From assembly GCA_024734555.1 (NCBI GenBank), contig JANPWX010019792.1, positions 1,386,653 to 1,450,652 of the forward strand: a stretch of 64,000 nucleotides of DNA. The letters run 5' to 3'. The translations under genes and the position numbers were made by a program. This stretch comes from Trochalopteron elliotii (Eukaryota > Chordata > Aves > Passeriformes > Leiothrichidae). This document shows, piece by piece, positions 62,811-64,000 of the stretch (its first letter is position 1; each line of letters begins with the position of its first letter). Under the pieces are notes generated by a model. That model saw only the letters and a program-made list of their open reading frames with translations, did not search any database and was not told where the DNA came from.

Positions 62811-64000
62811 CTTGTGAGTCAGGGAGTGCTGCTTCAGGTGGTGGGGCTGCACAAACTCCATGCCACACTCGGTGCAGATGTAGGGGCGGATGTCTTTGTG
62901 CTTCATCATGTGGTTTTGCAGCTGACTTGGGTACTGGAAGGTCTTATCACACTCGGTGCAGTTGTACTGTATAGGGCCACGGTGAGTGGTCAGGTGTCTC
63001 TTCAGCTGGGCCAGGGTTGGAAAGTCCAGACCACACTCCACACAAATGTTCTCCCGTCCACTCTCATGCTTAGACTCATGTGCTTTCAGCTCGCTGGGGT
63101 AGGCAAAACCCCTGCCACAGATTCTGCAGTTGTAAGGTTTGATGTCACTGTGCTGCATCATGTGTCTCTTAAGGTGGCTGGTTTGAGTGAAAGCCTTGTG
63201 GCACACCTGGCACTTGTGGGGCCGAGTGCCTTGGTGTGTCAGCATGTGTGTGTGCAAGTGGCTCAGCTGCTTGAAAAGCTTGCCACACCTGGTGCAAGCA
63301 TGTGGCTTAATGCCACTGTGACCCAAGATGTGGGTGACCAAATTGTACTTGGATGTGTAGGACTTCTCACACATGGGGCATTGCCAGCGTTTCTGTTCAC
63401 CTCCCACATCAACATAGTAGCTGTCATCTATCTGAAGGTTGACATCTACCCTTTCCACTTTCTGTTTGTTTTCACCACTTTCTCTTACTTCAGCCCTCCT
63501 GAAGGGTGGTTCTGGGGGTCTTTTCATTTGAAAAGGATTCCTGAAATGAAGGTTTGGTGGTACAATGAAAGGAAACATTAAGCCAGGATGGACTTTAGGA
63601 TAGTAAGGGTAAGGAGCCTGCATGAATGCTGGGCTACTGGGCCATGCCATGTTAGGCTTCACTGGTTCTTGCTTAATGGGCTTGGCTCCAAAATGCTCCA
63701 GAGTTCTGTAGAATTGAAAACCAAAGTTGCAGAGGTCAATCATCTGGGAACTGTACTTGGGCTGAGCTGGCTGTTGGAACACCAAGGGAAGATTGGAAGA
63801 GCCTATGTCGTTGTGATCTTCAGGTCTATCTGGTGATGATGAGGAATCCTCAAGGGTGATGGGAGGAGGCACTTTTGTTGGCATGCTCTTGCGTTTACGA
63901 GACCCTCCTTCCAGGGACCCCTGTAAGGTTTCCATGTTTTCAAGAGGAGGAGGAGGACCATAGCGGAAATGTGAGAGGTGTGTTCTGAATTCTTCATCAA
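62811..64000 (-). CDS. ZNF366: ZNF366 large coding exon (5' end outside window)
   Basis: The frame is open from the window edge (first whole codon Asp at 63998-63996) to the donor GTAAGC at 62810. The N-terminal part reads LSHFRYGPPPPLENMETLQG then GSRKRKSMPTK, matching human FSQFRYEPPP and GSRKRKSMPTK, so the ATG at 63935 is internal. Next come SQMIDLCNFGFQFYRTLEHF, KQEPVKP, a proline-rich segment and KVERVDVNLQIDDSYYVDVG. Fingers 1-7 follow with all C2H2 ligands intact, from WQCPMCEKSYTSKYNLVTHI to YICTECGMEFVQPHHLKQHS. KQEP resembles a sumoylation consensus. Confidence 0.96.

Larger units (their letters stand above)
52122..64000 (-). other. ZNF366: ZNF366 gene span, four coding exons in window (5' partial)
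   Basis: ZNF366 (DC-SCRIPT) is a nuclear C2H2 zinc-finger factor of dendritic cells that binds CtBP and restrains nuclear-receptor and inflammatory transcription. Exons on the minus strand are 64000-62811 (open at the window edge), 60684-60493, 54860-54686 and 52657-52122, about 696 codons; the human protein is 744. All junctions are GT-AG with matching phases. Eleven fingers are present: seven in the first exon, two and the start of a tenth in the next, the rest of the tenth and the eleventh after that. The linkers are of the HSGIKPH/HQGTRPH type. The C-terminal exon has PFDLS and ends FKHRNKSLKELLERKMEKQA. The recalled human sequence matches along its length. Confidence 0.96.

Noticed and set aside
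62814..63581. 255-codon open frame on the plus strand
   Set aside because: It is antisense to the ZNF366 finger array; regular finger codons leave the opposite strand open.

Overview
The window reads as vertebrate, specifically avian, nuclear DNA: exons split by GT-AG introns, CR1-type LINE fragments and several solo retroviral LTRs. Several LTR forms (notably the one at 2099-2729) match families I recall as abundant in songbirds, so a passerine is the best guess. That guess rests on recall, not on a search.

Two convergent protein-coding genes bracket the window. On the + strand, 2002-16201 holds nine exons of PTCD2, a mitochondrial pentatricopeptide-repeat protein. Its first exon, with start codon and targeting peptide, lies left of the window. 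On the - strand, 64000-52122 holds the last four coding exons of ZNF366 (DC-SCRIPT), a nuclear repressor with eleven C2H2 fingers and a C-terminal CtBP-binding motif. Its coding sequence runs off the right edge. PTCD2 and ZNF366 are also convergent neighbours in human 5q13.2, so this is conserved synteny. The two proteins are not known to work together.

Layout: 1-2001 is PTCD2 intron 1 with a 154-bp tandem duplication. 2002-16201 is PTCD2, with two sense LTRs in its introns, one inserted inside the splice-donor sequence of the first in-window exon. 16202-52121 is about 36 kb of intergenic DNA. It carries a CR1 split by a nested LTR (about 21.1-23.4 kb), two further minus-strand LTRs (23.6-25.2 kb), a plus-strand LTR with an internal minisatellite (30.7-31.8 kb), and CR1 fragments near 35, 39, 43.4 and 49 kb. 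52122-64000 is ZNF366 with introns of about 2.0, 5.6 and 2.1 kb.

I found no tRNA, rRNA, CRISPR array or operon, and no convincing undescribed gene system. The most notable observation is the LTR at PTCD2 2099-2729. Its perfect 5-bp target duplication GGTAT is the exon-intron junction itself, so the splice donor was duplicated and its +5/+6 bases are now retroviral. A second sense LTR lies shortly after another PTCD2 donor (exact 5' edge unresolved). Two CR1 copies 10 kb apart share about 98% identity and the same change in the reverse-transcriptase active site.
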